A stretch of 46,550 nt of DNA from a virus, in IMG/VR virus record IMGVR_UViG_3300031851_000044, positions 1 to 46,550 of that record; one strand, given 5' to 3'. Shown piece after piece: positions 17,994 through 24,526 of this stretch; positions within the stretch are counted from its first letter, which is position 1; every line of letters begins with the position of its first letter. The notes under the pieces are model-generated. The model made no database searches. It had not been told where the DNA came from and worked only from the letters and a program-made list of their open reading frames with translations. The translations under genes and the position numbers were made by a program.

Positions 17994-18035
17994 TTACATA
18001 CGGTAATTAAGACTCAAGACCTTTAGGTCCTTGGT
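17990..18035. terminator. Bidirectional hairpin region between convergent genes
   Basis: TTAATTAC and GTAATTAA form a perfect 8-bp stem with a 5-base loop (17990-18010). A second hairpin, CAAGACC-TTTA-GGTCCTTG with one bulge, follows at about 18014-18033. They lie between the convergent ends of two glycosyltransferase genes, so they probably stop transcription from both sides. Confidence 0.55.
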
Positions 18036-18038
18036 GAG

Positions 18039-18662
18039 CTATTTGTATTGAGCTCTTATTCTGCTGAACTCTTTTTGCCTATCTTTTTGTCTTGACTGTG
18101 ATCCAATAGACTTCTGATTAGGATGTATTCTGCATCTGGTCGTAAACTCATTTAGATATCCAAGTTTATATCCGCTTTTCTGTAGCCAAAGGTGAAACTC
18201 CCACTCCTCTCCGGTCCAAAGCTTTTCATCAAAAAGCCTTTCCTCAAAACACCTTTTTCTGTACGTAACAGTTCCACCGTGGATACTGTTTTTCTCAATA
18301 TTTCGCTCAAGTGTTGGATGCGGCGACCCTGGATACTTTTGCTCTGAAGGGTTCCAGTATTTTTCACTTCCATTTTTATAGAAATTTATTGCTTTGGAGT
18401 GTATGAAGTCCGCATCGCTGGTTGAAAAATACTCAACCGCACTTTCTACACTTGTAGGCGTTAGTAGATCGTCTTCGGAAAGAATTTTTATCAAACCGCC
18501 CCTGCATTTTCGAATAGCTTTATTTGCAGATACCGGCCAAACGCAGTCACCTTTCTCTATGATTAGCTCCACATTTTCGTATGTCTGAGACATAACGCTA
18601 TCTACAGCTTCGCCAAGGTATCCCCTTGACACGTTGTATGGAATTATAACAGTCACTATCAT
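18039..18662 (-). CDS. Glycosyltransferase family 2
   Basis: 207 residues from ATG 18662, preferred over the longer frame because TAGGAG lies 8 bases upstream and the protein then starts MIVTVIIPYN, the normal first strand of GT2 enzymes. Motifs: VDSVMSQTYENVELII, NKAIRKCRGGLIKILSEDD (acidic metal/nucleotide site), and LWTGEEWEFHLWLQKSGY (GT2 acceptor region). It is on the opposite strand to the other sugar genes but adjoins them, so it probably contributes to the same modification. Its start faces the lysis-like cassette. Confidence 0.85.
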   Translation of the reverse strand: MIVTVIIPYNVSRGYLGEAVDSVMSQTYENVELIIEKGDCVWPVSANKAIRKCRGGLIKILSEDDLLTPTSVESAVEYFSTSDADFIHSKAINFYKNGSEKYWNPSEQKYPGSPHPTLERNIEKNSIHGGTVTYRKRCFEERLFDEKLWTGEEWEFHLWLQKSGYKLGYLNEFTTRCRIHPNQKSIGSQSRQKDRQKEFSRIRAQYK

Positions 18663-18743
18663 TATTGAATCTCCTAAGCCCTGATATATGTAGGCATGCT
18701 GCACTGATGGGTATAAATTGTTTAATATGTCCAGTATATTGGC

Positions 18744-18749
18744 TATAAT
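18744..18749 (+). promoter_or_regulatory. Candidate -10 box before small membrane gene cassette
   Basis: TATAAT lies 9 bases upstream of the ATG at 18759, so a transcript from it would start nearly at the start codon. Either the mRNA has a minimal leader or the box is fortuitous; an overlapping GGAG (18750-18753) is the probable ribosome site. No good -35 at 17 bases. Confidence 0.25.
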
Positions 18750-18758
18750 GGAGTTTGT

Positions 18759-19076
18759 ATGAGTAGCCATCAAGATAATAATAATCCTACCGACATATCT
18801 GCTGCCTCAATCTGGATGCCCATGGCGATCTCGGTTGCTGCCTCTATTGTTGCAGTGACCGTCATGGTTAAGGATGTTGAAGCTAAGGCTGAATCAGCTC
18901 GTCAGCGGTCGGATGACACCAAGTCTAGGGTAGAGCGTCTCGAGGATAAGATTGATTCACTCATGCTCATTACCAAAGAAAACCAGGTCTCGCTGAGAAA
19001 GGTTGAGGAGGATCTCTCTGAAGTCAAGCGAGGCATGCCTAGACTTAAGGAGGCGATCCGTGGAAGATCTGATTAA
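18759..19076 (+). CDS. Small membrane protein with coiled coil, lysis-cassette candidate
   Basis: 105 residues; GGAG five bases upstream. One membrane helix is visible at about residues 17-38 (SIWMPMAISVAASIVAVTVM), followed by a charged heptad-rich coiled coil to about residue 98 (ESARQRSDDTKSRVERLEDK). N-in topology with a periplasmic coil resembles inner-membrane spanins or holin-associated proteins, but length and motif give no firm family. It overlaps the next gene by 17 bases. Confidence 0.65.
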   Translation: MSSHQDNNNPTDISAASIWMPMAISVAASIVAVTVMVKDVEAKAESARQRSDDTKSRVERLEDKIDSLMLITKENQVSLRKVEEDLSEVKRGMPRLKEAIRGRSD

Positions 19077-19395
19077 GTTGCTAGACATCAAGCACGTTCT
19101 TGTTTGCTCGTTTGTTAGCTGGGGCGTAGTCCAGGCTATCAAGCCAATCTGCAAAAACAGGCTACCCAAGCACATCTCTGACGCAGTCTTGAGAATATCT
19201 GCAATCATCATAGGATGCGGTGTTGGATTTGGAATGGAGTCCACTGCTCATGGTGCTGGAATTGGTGCTGCTTGTGGCGCAATGTCCGCCTTCACTGTCG
19301 CTCTAATCAAGAGAGTGGTATCATCCAAAGCCAAGGTAGACATCAAGGAGCTTGAGGATGGATCAAATAAGGAAGACTCTAAGGAAGACGCTTGA
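19060..19395 (+). CDS. Holin-like membrane protein
   Basis: 111 residues from GTG 19060, chosen because TAAGGAGG lies 6 bases upstream; the longer frame starting at 19003 has no ribosome site and an unrelated leader. Three hydrophobic segments are visible: about residues 13-30 (LVCSFVSWGVVQAI), 45-63 (AVLRISAIIIGCGVGFG) and 72-90 (GIGAACGAMSAFTVALI). The C-terminus is charged (KELEDGSNKEDSKEDA). Size, three membrane helices and charged tail fit class I phage holins, which permeabilise the inner membrane at lysis. Family call is inferred from topology only. Confidence 0.6.
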   Translation: MEDLIKLLDIKHVLVCSFVSWGVVQAIKPICKNRLPKHISDAVLRISAIIIGCGVGFGMESTAHGAGIGAACGAMSAFTVALIKRVVSSKAKVDIKELEDGSNKEDSKEDA

Positions 19396-19630
19396 GATAC
19401 TTTCGTATGTCCTAATATTCGGATTCATATATCGGTATTTTGCATCTAAGAAAACACGAGACATTGGCATTTCTGATGAGCTTGAGAAACTTTCGCTCCC
19501 CTTTGAGGAGGACTTCTCTGATTCGAACGAGGAATTCGAAGAGACGATAAAGGAGATAGAGCATGAGGCGGAAAGAATTGATGACCTCTCTGGTTCTAGT
19601 CTTGCTTCTGAGTTCGACAGCGAATTCTGA
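19358..19630 (+). CDS. Small membrane protein with acidic tail, spanin-like position
   Basis: 90 residues from ATG 19358 (AAGGAG, 7-base spacing); a TTG two codons earlier is less likely. A basic N-terminus (RKTLRKT) precedes one membrane helix (ILSYVLIFGFIYRYF, about 14-28), then a strongly acidic, helical tail (FEETIKEIEHEAERIDD). It overlaps the holin-like gene by 38 bases and the next gene by 68 bases, like the nested Rz/Rz1 spanin arrangement. The order is inferred to place it as an inner-membrane spanin candidate. Confidence 0.5.
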   Translation: MDQIRKTLRKTLEILSYVLIFGFIYRYFASKKTRDIGISDELEKLSLPFEEDFSDSNEEFEETIKEIEHEAERIDDLSGSSLASEFDSEF

Positions 19631-19919
19631 AGAGTGTAAATCATCCATACCTATTCAGTCTCCATGCTCAGGCATCCTTGTCCCAGAGGTAAAGCTTAGG
19701 TCTGCCCTGGAGTGCAAGAGGGTCACCGTCCCCACGATCATGGCGGAAAGAGATAAGTGCCTGAGGGATATAGACATACGGATGAAGCTATACCTCGCAA
19801 GAGAAGACCTTCTTAAAAGCGAGATACAAAGAAACCAATCCTCCCTTGAATTAAAGGATAAGATTTTAACGGTCTCTATCGGACTCGTTTCTGGTATACT
19901 TCTTGGCATACTGCTTTAG
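19563..19919 (+). CDS. Exported protein with signal peptide and C-terminal membrane helix (u-spanin-like topology)
   Basis: 118 residues; AGGAG lies 7 bases before the ATG. The N-terminus is a signal peptide (RRK, then SLVLVLLLSSTANS), the middle is charged with four cysteines (ECKSS, SPCSG, ECKRV, DKCLRD) and the C-terminus is a membrane helix (TVSIGLVSGILLGILL). A secretion signal plus C-terminal anchor matches the topology of unimolecular spanins. However, no lipobox is present before Cys (SEEC instead of L-x-G/A-C), so it cannot be lipidated in the normal way. Its start is nested in the previous gene, as for o-spanins. Function inferred: envelope disruption. Confidence 0.55.
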   Translation: MRRKELMTSLVLVLLLSSTANSEECKSSIPIQSPCSGILVPEVKLRSALECKRVTVPTIMAERDKCLRDIDIRMKLYLAREDLLKSEIQRNQSSLELKDKILTVSIGLVSGILLGILL

Positions 19920-19928
19920 GAATTGCTT

Positions 19929-20714
19929 ATGTCTTTTGGTAAAGATGACCCTACATATAGAGGACCCGGCGTCGGACGCTCGAGGAAACTCGTAATTGAG
20001 ATGGATGGAACCGGAGATTATATTGAGATTGGAAACCACTCTCGATTTAATTTCACCAACGGAGTAGGGGATGACCAGCCATTTTCGATGAGCATGTGGG
20101 TTCAAACTGAAAGCCTATCAGATCAAGGCGCATTCCTATCTAAGAACAGTGGACAAGGCGTGCCGTCAAACTGGTTATTCTATCACGATGCCGGAAAAAT
20201 CTGGGCCATACTTTATGATGGAAGCGGGAGCAACCTTAACTCAATTAGAATTCAGAGCAATGCCTCAGGCTTGCTTAATCCTGGGCAATGGCACAACGTG
20301 ATGTTCACTTATGATGGGGATCAAACTGAAGCGGGGCTGAACCTTTATCTAGATGGACAGCCTGTGCCATCAACGAGAGATAATCCGCAGCCATACTCTG
20401 GATTAACCGCCACCAATAGCCCCGTTAGGATTGGCGCAAATGCAGCAAGCGGTGTAGGCAACGAGTTTGAGAAGTACATGACTGAAGCAGTTATATACGG
20501 AAATGAAGTCACTCCTGCTCAGGCTGTGGAGATTTATAATAATGGGCGTCCTTTAGACATGACCCAATACTCTCTGGCTGCAGGACTTGTGTCTTGGTGG
20601 AGGATGGGTGACGGAGATACAACTGGACCCAATGGCATAGACGATTCCGTAGGCATCTATAATGGTGAGCTAGAGGGAGACGCCAAGATAGTTGCAGTTA
20701 GAGATCTCCGTTAA
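19929..20714 (+). CDS. LamG/concanavalin A-like domain protein
   Basis: 261 residues from ATG 19929 (AGGA upstream; an in-frame TTG at 19923 is less likely). Residues about 20-185 show the LamG/laminin-G-like pattern: MDGTGDYIEIGNHSRFNF, PFSMSMWVQTES, GQWHNVMFTYDGD, GLNLYLDGQPV and PVRIGANA, ending with EAVIYGNEVTPAQAVEIYNNG and WWRMGDGD. Known: this fold binds glycans and occurs in phage appendage proteins. Its location next to lysis-like genes is unusual; a virion adhesin, late-expressed, is most likely. Its end overlaps the oppositely oriented regulator gene by 17 bases. Confidence 0.8.
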   Translation: MSFGKDDPTYRGPGVGRSRKLVIEMDGTGDYIEIGNHSRFNFTNGVGDDQPFSMSMWVQTESLSDQGAFLSKNSGQGVPSNWLFYHDAGKIWAILYDGSGSNLNSIRIQSNASGLLNPGQWHNVMFTYDGDQTEAGLNLYLDGQPVPSTRDNPQPYSGLTATNSPVRIGANAASGVGNEFEKYMTEAVIYGNEVTPAQAVEIYNNGRPLDMTQYSLAAGLVSWWRMGDGDTTGPNGIDDSVGIYNGELEGDAKIVAVRDLR

Positions 20715-21030
20715 TCGATATTTCTTGTGAGGCTTTTTTCACTATCGCTCCGTACTCCTCATCCGTTTTCATCCAGAGTGTCTGAGTCATCGATTTAAGG
20801 ACCTCGAAGCTGCTCATCTTAGACCTTCGGACATGACCCCTGTTTATTGGAGAGAGAAGACCTCCTTTAGATAGAGCATTGTTCATGCTTGACTGAGTCA
20901 TTCCGTACTCTTCAAGGAGCTCCTTCCACGTTGTGGGCCCGATTCGCTTTTGAACAAACTCGGACACCTCCCTATTTCTATCTAGAATTTCTTGGACTTC
21001 CTGCTTGGTGATGGGTCTAATTCTTTTCAT
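20698..21030 (-). CDS. Small HTH-like putative regulator
   Basis: 110 residues with TTAGGAG upstream. Residues about 32-60 (PTTWKELLEEYGMTQSSMNNALS) fit a helix-turn-helix. The rest is helical and basic, with an acidic/hydrophobic C-terminus. It is divergent from the ParB-like gene across only 44 bases and could control that interval. No family name is certain. Confidence 0.55.
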   Translation of the reverse strand: MKRIRPITKQEVQEILDRNREVSEFVQKRIGPTTWKELLEEYGMTQSSMNNALSKGGLLSPINRGHVRRSKMSSFEVLKSMTQTLWMKTDEEYGAIVKKASQEISINGDL

Positions 21031-21074
21031 GCCTGCTCCTAAGTAGGTACAGCTACAGTTAAAAGGGACAGAAA

Positions 21075-21668
21075 ATGAAAAACAAGGGGAATGTTCACAA
21101 GGATTTGACTCCGATGCTAAAGCCTCTGGATCAAATAGTTGCTGACCCGGACAACGCGAGGAGACATGGAAAGGAGTCCATTGAAGGAATTAAGCTAAGT
21201 CTTCTTCAGTACGGGCAGGTGTTCCCTGTGCTGGTAAGAAAGACTAGCAGCTATACGTTCACCTGCGTAGCGGGATCGGGGCGCGTAACAGCCGCCAAGT
21301 CCCTTGGCTGGGACAGCATCGCTTGCGTTGAATGGGACGGGACTGATGAGCAGGCAAGGGCATTCGCATTGGTAGACAACAAGACGGCGGAGCTTTCTAC
21401 CTGGGATTCGGATAAACTGGCTGAAGCGATATCATCTCTTCTCGATGGACCAGAGATGGATACCATTGATGCGCTAGGTCTTAAGGATGATCTTGTGATG
21501 GCGTTTGTGGATGAAGAGGGCGATGGACCTGAGTCGACCTGGTGTGAAGAAGATCCTAAGCCTGCCATACATAGGGTTATAATTTACGATACTGATGTTG
21601 CCAACGAGGTAATGTCTGAGATTGGACAACTCGTAATGAAGTACGGGGATCTAGTTGAGATAAAGTAG
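21075..21668 (+). CDS. ParB/Srx-fold nuclease-like protein
   Basis: 197 residues. Residues about 14-115 carry the ParB N-terminal pattern: DPDNARRHGKESIEGI, LLQYGQVFPVLVR, CVAGSGRVTAAKSLGW and ARAFALVDNKTAELSTWD. The last block is common in phage ParB-like proteins that stand beside or are fused to DNA methylases. The C-terminal 70 residues are acidic and unassigned; no helix-turn-helix centromere-binding domain is visible. Known roles of the fold: CTP-dependent partition, or nuclease. It converges end-to-end with the FtsZ-like gene, which ends one base away. Function here: unknown, possibly DNA binding or nicking. Confidence 0.75.
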   Translation: MKNKGNVHKDLTPMLKPLDQIVADPDNARRHGKESIEGIKLSLLQYGQVFPVLVRKTSSYTFTCVAGSGRVTAAKSLGWDSIACVEWDGTDEQARAFALVDNKTAELSTWDSDKLAEAISSLLDGPEMDTIDALGLKDDLVMAFVDEEGDGPESTWCEEDPKPAIHRVIIYDTDVANEVMSEIGQLVMKYGDLVEIK

Positions 21669-22688
21669 CTACTTGAGCCTAGCAAGAATCTTACTTCGTG
21701 GAGACCTCTCTCCAATGCTCAGGACTGTAGCGCGAATGGAAGGTCTAGACTCGTCTTCGTAAATTCCCCGGTGGATGTAAGAGTTTGGCATAGTGGTCAG
21801 GTACTTGTTTACCACTCCGGTAAAGAGGTCAAAGAACCTAACGTCACCATCGAGAATCCTGCTCGGCATGGTAAGCACCAGAGCGCAGTCCGACTCTTTA
21901 AGTGGCGAATCAGAATGAAGCACTGTGCCAGCAGTGAAGGCTATGTTGAGATGCTTCTCAACCAAGGTCCTGTCTTCCGGATTGTTAATTTCTCTAGACC
22001 CCACAAAGAGGGTCCCGCTTCTAAACATAAGCGTTTTAAGATCAGCCTTATCCAAACTAACCAGCATTGTTGGGGTAGCGGAGAGCCTATTGATTTTGTG
22101 AAGTATGTTTGCAAATGCAAGGTTACCGTCGATCCATAGGGTCCTTAATGATCTAGGCTTAACCCTTTTCTTAACTAGCTCGTTATCCATCACAATGAAT
22201 GGGGAAAGCTCACCTGAATCAGCCAAATCACAGCAGACACTAAGAAGGTTCTTGGCGTTTCTCCTTGTGGCGTCTGACACCAGCTCTTGCTTTGCAGGCA
22301 TGGATGATATCATTCCAACAGGAATGGATGGTAGACACATCTTCGCTACCTCAAGAACGGGCAACGCTGCACCTGAGCCAGTTCCTCCACCCGCACCAGT
22401 GCATATGAACACCTGGTCGCAATCAGACAAAGCCTTAATTGCGTCCCCTATTTCTTCCCTTTGGTTGGATGCTGCCTCTTCTGCTATAGATGGGTCTTTG
22501 CCTGCTCCGTCACCCGATTCCCCAATCAGAAGCTTTAAGTCCGATGGTACATCAAGTCCAGCTAGGTCTACATTGGCAGTATTTATGAATACACAGTCCT
22601 TGTATCCCAGAGAGTAAAAAGACTGAGCAATTCTGCATCCACCCTGACCTATCCCTACGAACCCCCACCGAAATGACACCTCACTCAT
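21669..22688 (-). CDS. FtsZ/tubulin-superfamily GTPase
   Basis: 339 residues. Seen: T1 loop GIGQGG (12-17), FINTANVDLAGLD (35-46, T2 region), GAGKDP (61-66, T3), the tubulin signature GAGGGTGSG (98-106, T4), MDNE (167-170, T6) and a catalytic T7 loop SLDKADLKTLM (211-221). That loop matches FtsZ N-x-D-x-A-D-V-x-T-V-M, with both aspartates (D213, D216) kept and Asn replaced by Ser. The C-terminal domain ends in IHRGIYEDESRPSIRATVLSIG-type sequence, as in FtsZ, but only a short basic tail follows and no FtsZ C-terminal peptide is visible. Known: such proteins form GTP-driven filaments. Start overlaps the upstream coiled-coil gene (ATGA). Inferred role: phage cytoskeleton for DNA or capsid positioning, or interference with host division. 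Confidence 0.9.
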   Translation of the reverse strand: MSEVSFRWGFVGIGQGGCRIAQSFYSLGYKDCVFINTANVDLAGLDVPSDLKLLIGESGDGAGKDPSIAEEAASNQREEIGDAIKALSDCDQVFICTGAGGGTGSGAALPVLEVAKMCLPSIPVGMISSMPAKQELVSDATRRNAKNLLSVCCDLADSGELSPFIVMDNELVKKRVKPRSLRTLWIDGNLAFANILHKINRLSATPTMLVSLDKADLKTLMFRSGTLFVGSREINNPEDRTLVEKHLNIAFTAGTVLHSDSPLKESDCALVLTMPSRILDGDVRFFDLFTGVVNKYLTTMPNSYIHRGIYEDESRPSIRATVLSIGERSPRSKILARLK

Positions 22689-23071
22689 AGGTCGAGACCT
22701 CGAAGCCTATCCACAAGAAATGATATGGTCTCCATCATGCCCGTAGCTCCACGTTCTAACCTGTGGCAATCACTCCTGCATCCGTTCAGTTTATACTGGG
22801 TCTTCTCATGTTCCTCAGTTAGGTCATCAAGCTTCTTCTGAAGAACCTCTGACTTCTCGCAATCCTTAACCAGGCCCTGCAGTCTATTTATATCCGCCTT
22901 CTGAGCGTTCATTGTTTGATTAGCATTTACGATGGCATCAATTAAGTAGTCAAAGGCAGTGCTTCTCTTGATGGAGATGCTGGTCTCTGGGTCACTCTTC
23001 GTAAGCTGCTCGCCGATCTCCTCGAGCCTTTGCAGCCTCATGTCGTCGGTATTGATCTGTATTCTAGGCAT
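22685..23071 (-). CDS. RHH-like/coiled-coil protein coupled to the FtsZ-like GTPase
   Basis: 128 residues from ATG 23071 (AAAGGA upstream; the longer frame overlaps the neighbour too far). Residues 1-50 (RIQINTDDMRLQRLEEIGEQL, here cited as RIQINTDDM then LQRLEEIG, and SISIKRSTAFDYLIDAI) have the strand-helix-helix look of ribbon-helix-helix DNA-binding proteins. Residues 51-105 are a heptad-type coiled coil, with a final amphipathic helix to 128. Its stop overlaps the GTPase start (ATGA), so the two are made in fixed ratio. Inferred: DNA or filament adaptor, comparable in role but not clearly in family to TubR/TubY. The RHH call is moderate. Confidence 0.6.
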   Translation of the reverse strand: MPRIQINTDDMRLQRLEEIGEQLTKSDPETSISIKRSTAFDYLIDAIVNANQTMNAQKADINRLQGLVKDCEKSEVLQKKLDDLTEEHEKTQYKLNGCRSDCHRLERGATGMMETISFLVDRLRGLDL

Positions 23072-23441
23072 TTTTAATCCTTTCAAATGACTTGGGGATG
23101 CACTTAATCCACGCATAAGGTCTTCTTACTTGGGTGTTGTATGTTGGGTCAGCCTGATTGTCATATGCCTCGATTTCGAAAGGAGACATTCGGTAAGCAA
23201 GGTAGGTATCTCGGTGATAAGCCAAGAGTATAACCCACCCTAATCCGTACATTATCCACTGCAGAAGAAAAAGACACTCCTTTTGCTGGAGGTAGTGCGT
23301 GATTTCATGCCTTCTAAGTGTTGGGCTTGCGATCCCACGGCACCAGACGAATATTAAAAAGGAAAATCCACCCACCTTAAAAGGCGCGATCTTAGAAAGT
23401 AGTGATGGAACCCTGGAGTTCTCAAAGAAAATCGGGAACAT
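23064..23441 (-). CDS. Membrane-associated HExxH metallopeptidase-like protein
   Basis: 125 residues. A membrane segment is visible near residues 22-36 (VGGFSFLIFVW), then the zinc motif HEITH (45-49) followed by YLQQ, a second hydrophobic helix (LLQWIMYGLGWVILLAY, 59-75) and FEIEAY (88-93), where Glu is a plausible third zinc ligand. This HExxHxxQQ...FExEAY layout is found in a small family of phage and bacterial membrane proteins. Known gluzincin logic supports a protease; substrate unknown. It overlaps the coiled-coil gene by 8 bases and sits inside the operon leading to the FtsZ-like gene. Confidence 0.7.
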   Translation of the reverse strand: MFPIFFENSRVPSLLSKIAPFKVGGFSFLIFVWCRGIASPTLRRHEITHYLQQKECLFLLQWIMYGLGWVILLAYHRDTYLAYRMSPFEIEAYDNQADPTYNTQVRRPYAWIKCIPKSFERIKNA

Positions 23442-23554
23442 GCGTCTTCAACCTTGAATTCTGTTTGAATGAATATGGCACAAAAAACAAGGATTATAAA
23501 GAGCAGCGCAGTGGCAGAGTTTAGGATTAGCATATCCTCTGCCCATCTAAACAT
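23354..23554 (-). CDS. Small single-pass membrane protein
   Basis: 66 residues; ATG 23554 overlaps the previous stop by 8 bases, and a second ATG at 23533 is also possible. One strong membrane helix is visible at about residues 12-30 (SATALLFIILVFCAIFIQ), followed by a basic, aromatic tail. The C-terminal third overlaps the start of the metallopeptidase-like gene in another frame (88 bases). The tight overlap with both neighbours supports a real gene, but no family is recognised. Confidence 0.45.
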   Translation of the reverse strand: MFRWAEDMLILNSATALLFIILVFCAIFIQTEFKVEDACSRFSLRTPGFHHYFLRSRLLRWVDFPF

Positions 23555-24053
23555 ATAGCTTCCCCATGCCCACCGTATTTAGAGTGTCATTGGCTGCCTG
23601 TATCAGGGACTGTATGTCTCCGTTTAGGTCAAACACTCGCGTGTTCCTGGGAAGTTTTCTTTTAACTGATACGTCGTTCGTAATGTAGACGGAGACCTGC
23701 TTGGTCGTCATGGTACATCGCACCATTCTGTTGTTATTGTAGAACATTCCAGTTGGATCGTTATCGTTCCCACCCATCAACACTCTGCCGCCTTTCCTGT
23801 GGAAGAGTTTTGCGAATCCCTTAGCATAGAAGGGTGGCTGGTTCATGTTGCCAAAGATTATTACGTCTGGGGTTTCTTCTAAGCTGGTTATGATGTTTCT
23901 AAGGTTGTAGTCCTTAGGCTCTTCCATATCAGGATCATTCGGGTCCCTCTGGGTCTCCGGTGTAGACAACACCGTCTCACCGGCATCAGCCAGCCTCTGA
24001 CTAAGGTCTCCGATTTCTTGAGTAATGAACCACTTCACGAGCTTAGCCTCCAT
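23547..24053 (-). CDS. Conserved-looking protein of unknown function in recombination operon
   Basis: 168 residues from ATG 24053; a TTG four codons earlier is less likely. N-terminal half is charged and helical. The middle has DVIIFGNMNQPPF and GGRVLMGGNDNDPTGMFYNNNRMVRC, a glycine/asparagine-rich stretch suggestive of a Rossmann-like loop, and the end has NTRVFDLNGDIQSL. No known motif was recognised. It overlaps the RuvC-like gene by 19 bases and precedes the membrane and GTPase genes, so it is cotranscribed with recombination and cytoskeletal functions. Confidence 0.65.
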   Translation of the reverse strand: MEAKLVKWFITQEIGDLSQRLADAGETVLSTPETQRDPNDPDMEEPKDYNLRNIITSLEETPDVIIFGNMNQPPFYAKGFAKLFHRKGGRVLMGGNDNDPTGMFYNNNRMVRCTMTTKQVSVYITNDVSVKRKLPRNTRVFDLNGDIQSLIQAANDTLNTVGMGKLYV

Positions 24054-24526
24054 CCGTATTCGCAAATTAAGAGTGCGTCACATATACCATCATGAGCAAC
24101 TCGAGCTCTATCACTTTTACGTAGATCCTCTGAAGGGAAAAGCCTTTTTGCTCCGAGTATGTTCCTGCCCTTGCCCTCACCTGGAACTCCACGCAGCATC
24201 TCCTTTGTCCATGAGATCGGACTAACCACCTCAATCGGTATCTCGAGTCCGCCACATATACCTAACCAGAGTCCGTAACCCAAGCCTGTTGTAAACATAG
24301 AGCTAACACCTTGACCAGGTCGAGCCTGCTGCCTTTCGATGAAGACCTTAGCGCCATCCTTAGATAGGGACTTCAGTATTTCAGACATACCTTGAATGTC
24401 ATACTCTTGCCTGCTTTTACCCACCTTGACCATAGGTGTTATTTGTTTAGAGGAGACGGCGTGCGTCTCTAAATTCATAGAGACAACAGCGCCGCTTTTC
24501 CCTGGGTCAATCCCAATAATATTCAT
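24035..24526 (-). CDS. RuvC-like Holliday-junction resolvase
   Basis: 163 residues. The RNase H-fold pattern of RuvC is visible: GIDPGKSGAVV (residues 5-15, first Asp), VFIERQQARPGQGVSS (about 60-75, with Glu), and AHDGICDALLIC near the C-terminus (last acidic pair). Known role: metal-dependent cleavage of branched DNA, resolving recombination or packaging intermediates. It starts one base inside the ssb stop (TAATG). Confidence 0.88.
   Translation of the reverse strand: MNIIGIDPGKSGAVVSMNLETHAVSSKQITPMVKVGKSRQEYDIQGMSEILKSLSKDGAKVFIERQQARPGQGVSSMFTTGLGYGLWLGICGGLEIPIEVVSPISWTKEMLRGVPGEGKGRNILGAKRLFPSEDLRKSDRARVAHDGICDALLICEYGWRLSS

Noticed and set aside
21075-21668. True chromosomal-type ParB
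   Set aside because: No helix-turn-helix or dimerisation domain and no ParA-type ATPase in the window, so only the nuclease/CTPase-like domain is claimed.
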